The notes under the pieces are model-generated. The model searched no databases, had not been told where the DNA came from, and saw nothing but the letters and a program-made list of their open reading frames with translations. The position numbers and the translations under genes are program-made. From positions 1-64,000 of the forward strand of contig CAKZLI010000057.1 in NCBI GenBank assembly GCA_937125395.1: a stretch of 64,000 bases of DNA, read 5' to 3'. Below are positions 24,457-34,003 of this stretch, in pieces. Numbering within the stretch: the first letter of the stretch is position 1; every line of letters starts with the position of its first letter. The stretch is from an uncultured Glaciecola sp. Its GTDB lineage: Bacteria > Pseudomonadota > Gammaproteobacteria > Enterobacterales > Alteromonadaceae.

Positions 24457-26151
24457 TTATTGATAAAACCGTTTTTTTAACTCGTTTTTCAGCAATTTTC
24501 CAGCAGGGTTACGGGGTAACTTGCTTGTTACTAGGTGCACATGAGCTGGTATTTTGTATTTAGCAAGATGTTCTGCAACATGTGCCAGCAATCCCTCTTC
24601 AGTCAATGCACTATTGTCAAATAAATGCACAACTGCGACGATTGACTCACCGGTTTCCTCATCAGGAATGCCAAATACTGCGGCTTCGTCTACGCATGAA
24701 TGTGCTAGTAGGCAACTCTCCACTTCTGCGGTTGAAATGTTCTCTCCGGATCGAATAATCACATCTTTAATTCGGTCGACAATAAACAAAAAACCGGCAT
24801 CATCTATGTATCCAATATCTCCACTGTGTAACCAACCTGATTTAAGTGCCTCATTTGTAGCAACATCATTATCTACATACCCATCCATCAAACACACACC
24901 ACGCATACAGATTTCACCTAACTCATTATTGGGCAGCACGTGCCCTTCAGGTGAGCGAATTTGAGTTTCCATAATGGGCGATAATAACCCTGAACTTTTG
25001 GGTTTATGACGAAATAACTCGCCCGCCATCGCTGCACACACACCGTTGGTTTCAGTCATCCCAAACCCGACACCAATCATGTGTTCATCTAATGTAGATA
25101 GGGCTTTATCGATGAGACTTGCCGGTAAACCTGAACCACCGAATCCTAATCCCCCAAATGTTTGCATTATCTCAGGAGTATGAAAATTAGGATCTCGTAA
25201 CAATTGCATAACCATTGACGGAGCACCGTTAAATTGGGTGACTTGTTCTTGCTTAATTAATTCTATTGCGGTAGATACTTCCCATTTATGCGTAAATACC
25301 AAACGTCGTCCAGCTCGAAGGGCGCTAAATAATTGCGCATGTAACCCACTAACATGAAACAAAGGTACTGCGGTAAGTAATGTCGGTACTAACGCTTTTT
25401 CTATTATTTTGGCAACCGCATCTGGGGATGTCAGCGCCGATATTGCACTTATATAATCGATATTGAACAGCGATTGACATACGGCTAAATGACTCGATAA
25501 CACAGCTTTCGCTTTGCTGCTAGCTCCGGAGGTAAAGAGGATTAAAGCCGGATCGAGCTCGTTTATTTCTAACGCAGGTAATGGCGCAGCTGCACACGCA
25601 ACAGCATCATTAAACAACGTCACATCGGATTGCGGATTGATATCAACATGCGTATCATTTAGGAGTACTGTTTGACCTGCCCAACATGTTTTTTCATTTA
25701 TTCTTGACCACCGAGCACTATCACATACCACTAATTTGGGTTTTATAATTGAAATTGCCTCGCACAACTCTTGTTGTGTTCCAAAACTATTTAATGGCGC
25801 AGGCACTGCGCCTATAAGAACGGTCGCACAAAATGCAATAATCCATTCGGGACGATTGCGCATTGCAATTACAACATGATCACCTTGAACTACACCTTGT
25901 TGATGCATCCACGTTGCCATACTATCAACATCATTAAAAAATGCGTTAAAACTCCAACGCTGATCTTGATAAACTAAAAAATTTGTTTCGTCAGTACGGC
26001 GTGAATCATTTATCACTTGAGACAAATTTAACGGTGCATTTGCATACACTTTTAAAGCCTGCTCATTCACCTGCTTCTCTACGATTTCAAAAGGCGCACC
26101 AGGCGCCGTAAGCTGAGATTTAACCTCTGCTGTTGCATCAACTAAATTCAT
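24457..26151 (-). CDS. AMP-forming acyl-CoA synthetase
   Basis: A 564-residue ANL-family ligase. The ATG at 26151 overlaps the stop of the MBL gene as ATGA, which decides the start against the track's 26226. ILFTSGASSKAKAVLSSH is a degenerate P-loop (SGASSKAKA where TSGTTGxPK is usual). VPLFHVSGLHAQL, GVGFGMTETNG, GWLHSGDIG and DRIKDVIIRSGENIS are present, and PRNPAGKLLKNEL holds the catalytic lysine. Likely activates a steroid or side-chain carboxylate; the exact substrate is unknown. Confidence 0.8.
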   Translation of the reverse strand: MNLVDATAEVKSQLTAPGAPFEIVEKQVNEQALKVYANAPLNLSQVINDSRRTDETNFLVYQDQRWSFNAFFNDVDSMATWMHQQGVVQGDHVVIAMRNRPEWIIAFCATVLIGAVPAPLNSFGTQQELCEAISIIKPKLVVCDSARWSRINEKTCWAGQTVLLNDTHVDINPQSDVTLFNDAVACAAAPLPALEINELDPALILFTSGASSKAKAVLSSHLAVCQSLFNIDYISAISALTSPDAVAKIIEKALVPTLLTAVPLFHVSGLHAQLFSALRAGRRLVFTHKWEVSTAIELIKQEQVTQFNGAPSMVMQLLRDPNFHTPEIMQTFGGLGFGGSGLPASLIDKALSTLDEHMIGVGFGMTETNGVCAAMAGELFRHKPKSSGLLSPIMETQIRSPEGHVLPNNELGEICMRGVCLMDGYVDNDVATNEALKSGWLHSGDIGYIDDAGFLFIVDRIKDVIIRSGENISTAEVESCLLAHSCVDEAAVFGIPDEETGESIVAVVHLFDNSALTEEGLLAHVAEHLAKYKIPAHVHLVTSKLPRNPAGKLLKNELKKRFYQ

Positions 26152-27251
26152 TCCATTATCCTGTCTAGTTTTACTGATTGAGTCGTACAATATGTCGAAA
26201 TACCGCCAGCTGGCTGGCGTTGACACTGTAAATCTTCATTCGCTTCAAGCCAATTCAAATGTGCAAGAGTTTCTCCTACAGCCATCAGTTTGTCTATGGG
26301 TGAAAGCTCGCGATTAAACAAATGTTGCATTGCCTGATAAGCGCTAAACTGCTGGTGTTCATTGGCAAATTTTCGAAGGGTCGATAAGGTTTCAAAATGA
26401 TGATCAATAAGCTGTTGTGCTCGGACATGCATTTGGGTAAATATCGGTCCATGAGCAGGCATCACAAGCGTATCGGCAGCGAGTAATTGAATGCGTTGCA
26501 ATGAATCTAGCCAATGTTGTAGTGCTTGACCATTAGGCTCTAAATCGGTAACCAAAATATTTGAACTAATATGAGGTAATAACTGGTCGCCGGCGAGTAA
26601 TAGCTTATCATCTTGACAATATAAACAAGCATGTTCAGGCGAATGCCCCTCGCCAATCACAATACGCCATTGACGCTTACCAATGGTTAAGACATCATCT
26701 TGGCGAAGCCGGTTAAATGACTCTGGACTGTGTACAGAAAAGGGATCTTTTTTACATGCTGCAACAATTTTTTCGATCTCGGCTGTGGGCATGCCTGCTT
26801 GCTGAAAAAAAACACGTTGATTGTTTCTTTCTGTTGTTCCCATGCCACGACTAAATGCTTTGAGTGTATAAAATTCACCATAAGTCATAAACAATGGTAC
26901 ATTAAATGTGTCCATCAACCATGCTGCTAGGCTACTATGGTCATAATGAAAATGTGTACAAATCAAGCCTTTGATTGGTTTGGTTTGACAGTATTGCTCC
27001 GCTACAATTAACCATAATTTTTTGGTTTCTTGAGTATGCAAACCTGTATCGACGATATACCAGCCATCGTCATCTTCAAGTAAGTACAAATTAATATGAT
27101 CCAATGACATCGGCATCGGCATTCTTATCCATAAAATGCCCTCTTTAACAACTACCGCTGTACCATTGGCATTCGGAGCCGATAACGGATAGTCTAGAGC
27201 ACTATTACGTTCTTTGTCTGTGCGAATTTTATTTGCCAGCTTAGGTTTCAT
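26148..27251 (-). CDS. Metallo-beta-lactamase-fold hydrolase
   Basis: A 367-residue protein with the MBL metal motif CTHFHYDHSSL (about residues 98-108), later GEGHSPEHACLY, LAGDQLL and MPAHGPIF. Domain order is that of glyoxalase II/thioesterase-like members; the C-terminal helical extension is typical of the longer group. First gene of the minus operon MBL-ligase-kstD-fadD3-fadE pair-flavoprotein. An acyl-CoA thioesterase or lactonase role is plausible but unproven. Confidence 0.8.
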   Translation of the reverse strand: MKPKLANKIRTDKERNSALDYPLSAPNANGTAVVVKEGILWIRMPMPMSLDHINLYLLEDDDGWYIVDTGLHTQETKKLWLIVAEQYCQTKPIKGLICTHFHYDHSSLAAWLMDTFNVPLFMTYGEFYTLKAFSRGMGTTERNNQRVFFQQAGMPTAEIEKIVAACKKDPFSVHSPESFNRLRQDDVLTIGKRQWRIVIGEGHSPEHACLYCQDDKLLLAGDQLLPHISSNILVTDLEPNGQALQHWLDSLQRIQLLAADTLVMPAHGPIFTQMHVRAQQLIDHHFETLSTLRKFANEHQQFSAYQAMQHLFNRELSPIDKLMAVGETLAHLNWLEANEDLQCQRQPAGGISTYCTTQSVKLDRIME

Positions 27252-27326
27252 CAGGTCTCCAAAATAAGTGCCATAGTCAATCTATGGACTCACTTTATTA
27301 ATAAGAAAACATTTAGTGATTTGGTA

Positions 27327-27346
27327 ATACGTCCAAAAGGACGATG
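27327..27346. promoter_or_regulatory. Steroid-cluster dyad, site b (divergent)
   Basis: ATACGTC-CAAAA-GGACGATG; the core CGTCC-AAAA-GGACG is a perfect palindrome, fitting use in both directions. Minus side: TCTTAT 20 nt away (27301-27306). Plus side: TAATCT 19 nt away. Confidence 0.7.
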
Positions 27347-27404
27347 CCGTAATTCTTACTGAGGTTAATCTGTTGTTAATTACATGTAACCAGAGGTGTT
27401 GTAA

Positions 27405-28751
27405 ATGCAGCCCAACCATAGCGCACTTAGTCCAGCAAGAACAAGAATAACGCTATTCTTGCTCGCATTAATATATGTTTTTTCGTATATAGACCGTAAT
27501 TTGATTGCGATTGTAATTGAACCCATCAAGCAAGAATTTGGTGTGTCTGATACCGTGATGGGGGCAGTAAGTGGTTTGGCATTTGCTTTTTTGTATTCCG
27601 TTTTTAGTTTTCCTCTTAGCCGTCTAGCAGATAGTGGTGTCAATCGTAAAAATATCGTGGCTGTATGTTGTGGACTATGGAGTCTCGCAACAATGGCAAG
27701 TGGTATGGTGAGTCAATTTTGGCAATTTGTTATTTTTAGAATGACCGTTGCTATTGGTGAAGCTGGTGGTACTTCACCTTCCATATCAATGGTTTCTGAT
27801 TTATATCCCCCTCACAAGCGTTCATTTGCCATTAGTTTGTACATGCTTGGTCCACACGTGGGTTTACTTGCAGCTATGGCATTAGGCGGTTGGGTTGCAC
27901 AAGAATTTGGCTGGCGTGCAGTATTTATCTTTTTTGGTGCTCCAGGGATTGTTTTGGCCGCATTATTGTATTTTTTGGGTAAAGACCCTGGTATGGGTGT
28001 CTTTGACACTGAAGCAGAGCAAAAAGTAAGATTACAACCCAAAGGTAAGTTTTTAACTGATTTGCAAGACATTATCAAAATCAAAGGTTTCTTATACATC
28101 TGCATGGGTACAGCCATTGCCGGTATGGTCGGTTATGGCTATGGTATTTGGGCCCCAACCTTTATGGTCAGAAATTTTGACATGACATTGGCTCACGCAG
28201 GATTGTCATTTGGTCTAGCCAGTGGGATTTTTGCTGCAATAGGATCAATGTACAGTGGATATTATTGCGATAAGTTGTGCCAAAAAGACACTCGTTGGCA
28301 ACTACGTATGCCTGTTATTGGAGTCTTGTTGAGCATACCGTTTGGTTACGGATTTTTATTCTGGCCTACAGATGCCATTTGGTTACTTGGCGATATCAAA
28401 ATACCCCATGCAATTGTCTTTGCTGCCGGTTTTAGTTTCTTTAACAGTTGGTGGCCTACATTGGCTTTCGCCGCTGTTAGTAAATTGGTAAACAGTAAAC
28501 AACGCGCAACCAGTATTGCGATGTTATCGTTGTTTTTAACCTTATTTGGTGCCGGTATCGGTCCATTACTGACTGGTACTTTTAGTGATATCTTTTCACA
28601 GACCGATGCAGGTGATGGCCTACAATATGCCATTTTATTGATGTTGGTCACATTAGTATTTTCAGCATTGTTTTACTATAAAGCTATTGCGCCATATCAT
28701 AAACATATGACCGAAATTAGTGCTAACGAACAGTTAGCTGCACAGAATTAA
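27405..28751 (+). CDS. MFS permease (spinster-like), probable steroid uptake
   Basis: A 448-residue major facilitator with 12 hydrophobic segments. YIDRNLIAIVIEPIKQEFGVSD opens helix 1-2 and LSRLADSGVNRKNI is the loop 2-3 signature. This group (SLC63/spinster-like) is common in aromatic and steroid catabolic clusters. It heads the plus unit with kshA. A paralogue with the same opening pattern lies at 37742. Substrate inferred from context only. Confidence 0.85.
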   Translation: MQPNHSALSPARTRITLFLLALIYVFSYIDRNLIAIVIEPIKQEFGVSDTVMGAVSGLAFAFLYSVFSFPLSRLADSGVNRKNIVAVCCGLWSLATMASGMVSQFWQFVIFRMTVAIGEAGGTSPSISMVSDLYPPHKRSFAISLYMLGPHVGLLAAMALGGWVAQEFGWRAVFIFFGAPGIVLAALLYFLGKDPGMGVFDTEAEQKVRLQPKGKFLTDLQDIIKIKGFLYICMGTAIAGMVGYGYGIWAPTFMVRNFDMTLAHAGLSFGLASGIFAAIGSMYSGYYCDKLCQKDTRWQLRMPVIGVLLSIPFGYGFLFWPTDAIWLLGDIKIPHAIVFAAGFSFFNSWWPTLAFAAVSKLVNSKQRATSIAMLSLFLTLFGAGIGPLLTGTFSDIFSQTDAGDGLQYAILLMLVTLVFSALFYYKAIAPYHKHMTEISANEQLAAQN

Positions 28752-28816
28752 CACTACACTCTCGCTATTTAATTTATATTTAATTGTAAGACCATTAATA
28801 ACAAAAAGGAGTATTT

Positions 28817-29911
28817 ATGGCCACTACACAAGATTATCGCCTCGGTGATTATACTTTTCCACGCGGTTGGTTCATGATCGCTACTGCTGAAGAAATCAAT
28901 ACACACAAGCCTGTGGCTGTACGGTTTTTTGGTAGAGACTTTGCCTTGTATCGCGGACGAGCGACCGGCAGAGTCGTCTTACTTGACGCATACTGCCCAC
29001 ATATGAAAACTCACTTGGCTGCCGACAATGATACCTCTTATGTTATTATCGATGGCGGTGGCACTAATATCGAAGGGGATAGCATTCGCTGTCCTTACCA
29101 TGCTTGGCGTTTTGGGCCAGATGGTCAATGCGATGACATTCCTTATCATGAAGGACCTATTCCTAAAACTGCATGTATTAAATCCTGGCCTGTGGCTGAG
29201 AGCATGGGTGCAATTTGGATCTGGCATGATCCGGAAAATGGTGAGCCAGAATGGGATCATCCAAGTTTACCTGAATGGGACGATAAAGCCTGGGTACATT
29301 GGCGTTTTGATGATCTAGGCATCCTTGAACAACATCCTCAAGAAGTCATTGACAACATTTGTGACTACGGTCATCTTAGTCCGATTCATGGCTCTACGGT
29401 TGAACGTTACGAAAATGAATTTAGTGGTCATTTAGCCACACAGCGTCAATGTGGTCCACATCGAACCTTAGTGAGTGAAGATGGCGAAAGTCCAGTATTG
29501 CATACAGTGACGACTTACCATGGTCCTGGTGTCTTATTATCTCACTTGACAGGGTTTTATGAGTCTCACTTAATGATAGTCCATACCCCAGTTGAAGATG
29601 GTTCGGTCAAAGTGTGGCATGCCCTCTTGGTTAAATCACCAGGTGGTCACGCTGAAGCTACAGTTGAAGATGGTATTGCTGCGCGTCAATTCCAAGATGC
29701 AAGTAAAGCCGCTTTCATGCAAGATTTTCAAGTATGGGTGAATAAAGCACCGTGTCTGAATGGGTTGTTTTTACCTAGCGACGGCCCCTTTATGAAAGCG
29801 CGAATTTGGTACAAGCAATTTTATAACCCTAGAGCGCGTAAAGAAGAATTCCAGTCAAAAGTAGATGGAGTGTATGTACCAAAAGGTACGGTAGCTTATA
29901 CTCAAGATTAA
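28817..29911 (+). CDS. kshA: 3-ketosteroid 9alpha-hydroxylase, oxygenase component (KshA)
   Basis: Rieske non-haem iron oxygenase that 9alpha-hydroxylates (1,4-)3-ketosteroids; with KstD this breaks ring B and yields 3-HSA. 364 residues: Rieske ligands Cys60/His62 (YCPHMKTHL) and Cys92/His95 (RCPYHAW), and mononuclear-iron histidines 187 and 192 in NICDYGHLSPIHG. Start ATG 28817 with AAAAGGAG upstream. No KshB reductase gene is visible in the window, so electrons must come from a partner encoded elsewhere. Confidence 0.95.
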   Translation: MATTQDYRLGDYTFPRGWFMIATAEEINTHKPVAVRFFGRDFALYRGRATGRVVLLDAYCPHMKTHLAADNDTSYVIIDGGGTNIEGDSIRCPYHAWRFGPDGQCDDIPYHEGPIPKTACIKSWPVAESMGAIWIWHDPENGEPEWDHPSLPEWDDKAWVHWRFDDLGILEQHPQEVIDNICDYGHLSPIHGSTVERYENEFSGHLATQRQCGPHRTLVSEDGESPVLHTVTTYHGPGVLLSHLTGFYESHLMIVHTPVEDGSVKVWHALLVKSPGGHAEATVEDGIAARQFQDASKAAFMQDFQVWVNKAPCLNGLFLPSDGPFMKARIWYKQFYNPRARKEEFQSKVDGVYVPKGTVAYTQD

Positions 29912-29949
29912 GGATTTCTTTTTATCCATAAACTGGATATACATTTGTT

Positions 29950-29986
29950 AAAAAAAATGCAGCTAATTAGCTGCATTTTTTATTTA
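29950..29986. terminator. Bidirectional terminator between kshA and the TonB receptor
   Basis: AAATGCAGCTAATTAGCTGCATTT palindrome flanked by A and T tracts; serves both convergent units. Confidence 0.9.
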
Positions 29987-29996
29987 AAGTTAATTG

Positions 29997-32165
29997 TTAG
30001 AAGGTATAACTAACATCAATACCAAATGTTGCGGGATCTCCGTAATAGTTGATACCGCCGATAAATGCCCCTGTCGCATCCCCCATAGGTACACCGTTAA
30101 TGCGATATTCTTCATCTGCTATGTTCTTACCCCAAATTGATAGGTTCACGTTACTACCAGCTACCTCTTTTAACGAAATGCGTGCATTGAGTACAGCATA
30201 ACTTTCAACTCGCGTAAAATCAGCTGAAGGTTGATTATGATAGATAAAATGATCATCCACATAACTATAGTCAGCACCAGCGGTCAATTCACCTAAATCC
30301 GTGGTCGTACTGTAATTAAGTCCGATTGATAATTTATGCTCTGGACTGTATGGAAATTCTGCGCTATTAGTTAAATCATTCGGCTCACCGGTAGTGACAT
30401 CACGGGTCACAAATGAGTCATATTTTGGTCGCAAAAATCCATAATTAATATTTAATTGTAAATCATCAGACAGCGCTGCTATTAACTCTATTTCGGCACC
30501 AGTGACGGTAGCGGATCCGGCATTTTGAATATCAGAATAAGCGCCTAAAAACTCTGACAATTGCATGCCCGTTATATCATTATAAAATAACGCGATATTA
30601 GTTTGTAAGCGTTGATCTAACCATCTTGACTTAACACCTAATTCATAGGCAATGACTTCTTCTGGATCATATGGCTTTACCGCAATCGTAGCAGACGGTG
30701 CCTCACCATTAAAGCCCCCGGCTTTCCACCCTTGCGATATTTTAAAGTAGGTTTGCATATTATCATCTAGTGCATAATTTAATGAAGCCATAGCTGAAGT
30801 ATTATTCCAAGTATCACCGGCAGTTGTTCGCGGCAGAGGAAAGAAAAACGCAAAACTAAAATCATCTGGATGTTCTATATAAAAGGTCTTTTCTTCGGTT
30901 GTCCAACGTAAACCACCTGCTAGCACTAATTTATCAGTCAGATTGTATTCAGCATTAGCATATGCTGCTAACGAAGTCGCATCGACACCATAAAAATTAT
31001 TAACCGTACCGAAGCCTAAAATAAACGGATTATCTACATTTGACTCTTCATTAAGATAAAACAAACCGGATATATAATTTACATCATTAATATTACCAAT
31101 GAATTGTAATTCTTGCGACGTTTGTTGATGGTCAACGCGGCGTATAGTGTGAAAGCCCAACAAATCAAAGCCGTCATAATCACTACCGTCTTCATAATCA
31201 ATTTCTCGTACTGCCGTAATTGATTTAATCGTCAGTTCATCATTATAATCCCAAGTCGCTGTAACCGCGTGACCAGAACTTTGTGAACGGTCAAACTGCA
31301 CACCGTCTAATGCGGCGCTATTTTGCCGGCTTTTTGTATCATCAGGCATAGTCGCAGGAATATTAACCTGGCCCATCGATGGGGTATTATTTTTATCACT
31401 GTTATCATAGGTATAATAAAATTCTAAATTATCGCTATGTTCATACAAAATACCTAAACGCATAGAACTTGAATCAAGAGTTTTAAATTTTTTGACAGGT
31501 GCCGTGGGTGATAAGTTGTCATAAAAACCATCACGATCTTTAATGTTACCAGTAAAATTAGCACTTAATTTATCGTTAATTTGATTAGAATCAACCGTGG
31601 CATATAATTCTTTCATGCCATAGTTACCGGCTCCTAAACGCACTTCACCATTAAACTCACCACTGGGTTTGCGGGTGACAATATTCAGGGCGCCACCGAT
31701 GGTGTTTTTGCCGTATAGTGTCCCTTGTGGACCACGTAATACTTCAACGCGATCAATAGCAGCAACATCAAACAATCCCCCCACATTTTTAGACACAAAC
31801 ACACCATCGACATACACGCCAGTTGTCGGTTCCCAAGTGATGGCAGGGTTAATTGTCACCGAACCACGAATAGCAATGGTGGCTCCCGTGCTTCCTCCAG
31901 GTGTTTCAGAAATTTGCATATTGGGTGTATAAACGCTGAGGTCTTCAATATCTGTGATCCCTTTATCGGCAATTGCCTGACTATTAAATACAGACACCGC
32001 AATGGGTAGTTTTTGTAAATTTTGCACACGCTTTTGTGCGGTAACTTCTATGGTTTCTAAGCCTTCTTGTTTATCAATATTTTGTGATTGTGCTAAAGCT
32101 GGATAGGCCATATGTAATAATGCAATCGAAATTGCTAGATTTAATGGTTTTTTAGTATAGTGCAT
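29997..32165 (-). CDS. TonB-dependent outer-membrane receptor
   Basis: A 722-residue outer-membrane transporter. Signal peptide (about 1-25, cleavage after PALA), TonB box-like LETIEVTAQKR, plug motifs QAIADKGITDIEDLSVYTPN and VLRGPQGTLYGKNTIGGALNI, a long beta-barrel and terminal aromatic residue (FGIDVSYTF). The single-gene unit is headed by its own copy of the steroid-cluster dyad (32221-32240), so steroid or bile-salt uptake is more likely than siderophore uptake. AAAGGA lies seven bases before ATG. Confidence 0.92.
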   Translation of the reverse strand: MHYTKKPLNLAISIALLHMAYPALAQSQNIDKQEGLETIEVTAQKRVQNLQKLPIAVSVFNSQAIADKGITDIEDLSVYTPNMQISETPGGSTGATIAIRGSVTINPAITWEPTTGVYVDGVFVSKNVGGLFDVAAIDRVEVLRGPQGTLYGKNTIGGALNIVTRKPSGEFNGEVRLGAGNYGMKELYATVDSNQINDKLSANFTGNIKDRDGFYDNLSPTAPVKKFKTLDSSSMRLGILYEHSDNLEFYYTYDNSDKNNTPSMGQVNIPATMPDDTKSRQNSAALDGVQFDRSQSSGHAVTATWDYNDELTIKSITAVREIDYEDGSDYDGFDLLGFHTIRRVDHQQTSQELQFIGNINDVNYISGLFYLNEESNVDNPFILGFGTVNNFYGVDATSLAAYANAEYNLTDKLVLAGGLRWTTEEKTFYIEHPDDFSFAFFFPLPRTTAGDTWNNTSAMASLNYALDDNMQTYFKISQGWKAGGFNGEAPSATIAVKPYDPEEVIAYELGVKSRWLDQRLQTNIALFYNDITGMQLSEFLGAYSDIQNAGSATVTGAEIELIAALSDDLQLNINYGFLRPKYDSFVTRDVTTGEPNDLTNSAEFPYSPEHKLSIGLNYSTTTDLGELTAGADYSYVDDHFIYHNQPSADFTRVESYAVLNARISLKEVAGSNVNLSIWGKNIADEEYRINGVPMGDATGAFIGGINYYGDPATFGIDVSYTF

Positions 32166-32220
32166 TGTGTATTCCTTTTATTAATATTAATTTGATAGTG
32201 ACAAATTAATTTAACAATCA

Positions 32221-32240
32221 CATAGTCCTGATTGACTAGT
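32221..32240 (-). promoter_or_regulatory. Steroid-cluster dyad, site h (TonB receptor)
   Basis: On the minus strand ACTAGTC-AATCA-GGACTATG, one mismatch in the right half and two in the left. CACTAT follows at the standard 20-nt gap (32195-32200). Confidence 0.65.
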
Positions 32241-32253
32241 ACAAAAAATAATC

Positions 32254-32281
32254 AAAAAAAAAGACGCTCATTTGAGCGCCT
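32254..32281 (-). terminator. Terminator of the aldehyde dehydrogenase gene
   Basis: On the minus strand GGCGCTC-AAAT-GAGCGTC followed by nine T residues. It isolates the aldehyde dehydrogenase unit from the TonB receptor unit. Confidence 0.9.
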
Positions 32282-32314
32282 AAATATAAAACATTCACTA
32301 TATAAATTAAATAA

Positions 32315-33751
32315 TTAATCTGCGGTAACTTGAGCAACCATCATATCTTTAAATTGATCATGGTGTGGTGGTAGTAAACCCCACTCGCCTCGAGGATCAT
32401 GTTGTGGAGCGACAAATACCGTTCGAGCATGACTCAGTGCTTTAAAGCCCTCTATACCGTGATAATGTCCCATTCCAGATGCGCCTACCCCACCAAAAGG
32501 TGCGTCATGCATCGCAGCATGCATCAAACAATCATTAATTGATACGCCACCAGATGTTGTGTTAGCTAGCACAAGGTCTAGCTCGGCTTGATCCTCGCCA
32601 AAATAATACAAGGCAAGCGGTTTGTCACGTAAGTTAATATCATTAATCACATCATTTATATCATCATAAGGTAACAACACCGCAGCAGGACCAAATATTT
32701 CCTCTTGCATAATACGCGTAGATTTATTCGGTGCGATAACTAAATGAAGCGGTAGTCTTTTGTCTTGTGAGACACATGCTTGTAAATTATCAACGCTATG
32801 ACTGACACGTACGTCACTCTCAGCCTCTTGTGCTTGACTAAGCACATCAACAATTCGCTGACAATGCGCGGTATTAACAATAGGGACAACATCCACATTA
32901 TCAGTAATTACTGGAAACAAACTTCGATATGTATCTAGCATCAATGTCGCGGCTTGTTCTATGTGCGCTTTGGGGACATAAATAATGTCAGGACTGATAC
33001 ACAATTGTCCACCATTGTTGCTTTTGGCAATGGCGATGCGTTTGCATGTTTCGGCTAAATCACAACTATTACTGACTATAACAGGTGATTTGCCACCAAG
33101 CTCTAATGTCACTGGGACTAAATTCTGTGCAGCTGCTTGCATGATTTTTTTGCCCACTGAAGTACTGCCAGTAAATATCAGGTGATCAAATGGGAGGTGA
33201 CTAAATTCAACGCCAACATCAACCCCACCGATAACCACGCCGACAATTAATGGGTCAATTTCATTTGCAAAGACGGTTGCAATGGCTGCTGCAGTCTTAG
33301 GCGTAACTTCTGACGGTTTAAGTATTGCACGGTTACCAGCTGCAAGTACGCATGCTAACGGTGAAAGTAACGTATATAAAGGTGCATTCCATGTACCAAT
33401 AATGCCCACACTCCCCTTTGCTTGATATTCAATTCTTGCGGTACTTCCCAACTGGTCATATGGAGAAAATACTTGGCGATTATCACTCCCCATCCAGCTA
33501 TCTAGATTATCTCGGGCATATTTTAAACTCGCTAACGAACCGAGTATGTCATTCATGACAGAGAAACCTTGACTACGTCCTGCAAAATCGTCCTCCATTG
33601 CTGCGACAATAACTTGGTAATTAGCTACAACAACATCTATGATCTGCTGTAAACGTGCACGCCTTTGTTCACTACTGACATGTCGGTGTTGCATATGCTC
33701 TTGCTGTTGAGCATGTAATAATTCTGCCATTGAGCCAATCTGTTGGGTCAT
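32315..33751 (-). CDS. NAD(P)-dependent aldehyde dehydrogenase, coniferyl-aldehyde dehydrogenase-like
   Basis: A 478-residue ALDH. WNAPLYTLLSPLACVLAAGN and KPSEVTPKTA form the cofactor region, FTGSTSVGKKI the NAD loop, LELGGKSP holds Glu217 and NNGGQLCISPD the nucleophile Cys251. It resembles the short ALDH class (CalB/ALDH3-like). In this context it may oxidise a steroid side-chain aldehyde to the acid before CoA activation; propionaldehyde is handled separately by HsaG. Single-gene unit with a dyad upstream and a terminator downstream. Confidence 0.88.
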   Translation of the reverse strand: MTQQIGSMAELLHAQQQEHMQHRHVSSEQRRARLQQIIDVVVANYQVIVAAMEDDFAGRSQGFSVMNDILGSLASLKYARDNLDSWMGSDNRQVFSPYDQLGSTARIEYQAKGSVGIIGTWNAPLYTLLSPLACVLAAGNRAILKPSEVTPKTAAAIATVFANEIDPLIVGVVIGGVDVGVEFSHLPFDHLIFTGSTSVGKKIMQAAAQNLVPVTLELGGKSPVIVSNSCDLAETCKRIAIAKSNNGGQLCISPDIIYVPKAHIEQAATLMLDTYRSLFPVITDNVDVVPIVNTAHCQRIVDVLSQAQEAESDVRVSHSVDNLQACVSQDKRLPLHLVIAPNKSTRIMQEEIFGPAAVLLPYDDINDVINDINLRDKPLALYYFGEDQAELDLVLANTTSGGVSINDCLMHAAMHDAPFGGVGASGMGHYHGIEGFKALSHARTVFVAPQHDPRGEWGLLPPHHDQFKDMMVAQVTAD

Positions 33752-33830
33752 AAGTGAGTTCCTTTATATAAATAGTAATGACACTGGTATCATTCATTAT
33801 CCACACGCTAATATATATATTAACGTCTTA

Positions 33831-33850
33831 CCTCGTCCGATTGGACGAGC
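33831..33850 (-). promoter_or_regulatory. Steroid-cluster dyad, site c (aldehyde dehydrogenase)
   Basis: Reads CTCGTC-CGATT-GGACGAGC on the plus strand; core CGTCC-GATT-GGACG is a perfect palindrome. Toward the minus gene TAGCGT lies 20 nt away (33805-33810). Confidence 0.65.
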
Positions 33851-33921
33851 AAAATATCGCATTTTTACTAATACCCATTGCTTAATGCTAAATCAATTAA
33901 TTTAAGAGAGTCAAACTGCAG

Positions 33922-33941
33922 TTTAGTCCATAAAGACGATG
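33922..33941 (+). promoter_or_regulatory. Steroid-cluster dyad, site d (hsaB operon)
   Basis: TTTAGTC-CATAA-AGACGATG; GATACT follows after exactly 20 nt (33962-33967). hsaB starts at 34004. Confidence 0.7.
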
Positions 33942-34003
33942 ATGCGACAACGCCTAGTTACGATACTTAGCAGACACAAATATGTTAATGAAGGTAACTT
34001 ACC

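Noticed and set aside
27270-27286. CCATAG-TCAAT-CTATGG palindrome near the MBL gene start
   Set aside because: It resembles a dyad but has different half-sites and spacing from the eight-copy consensus; not counted as a ninth site.
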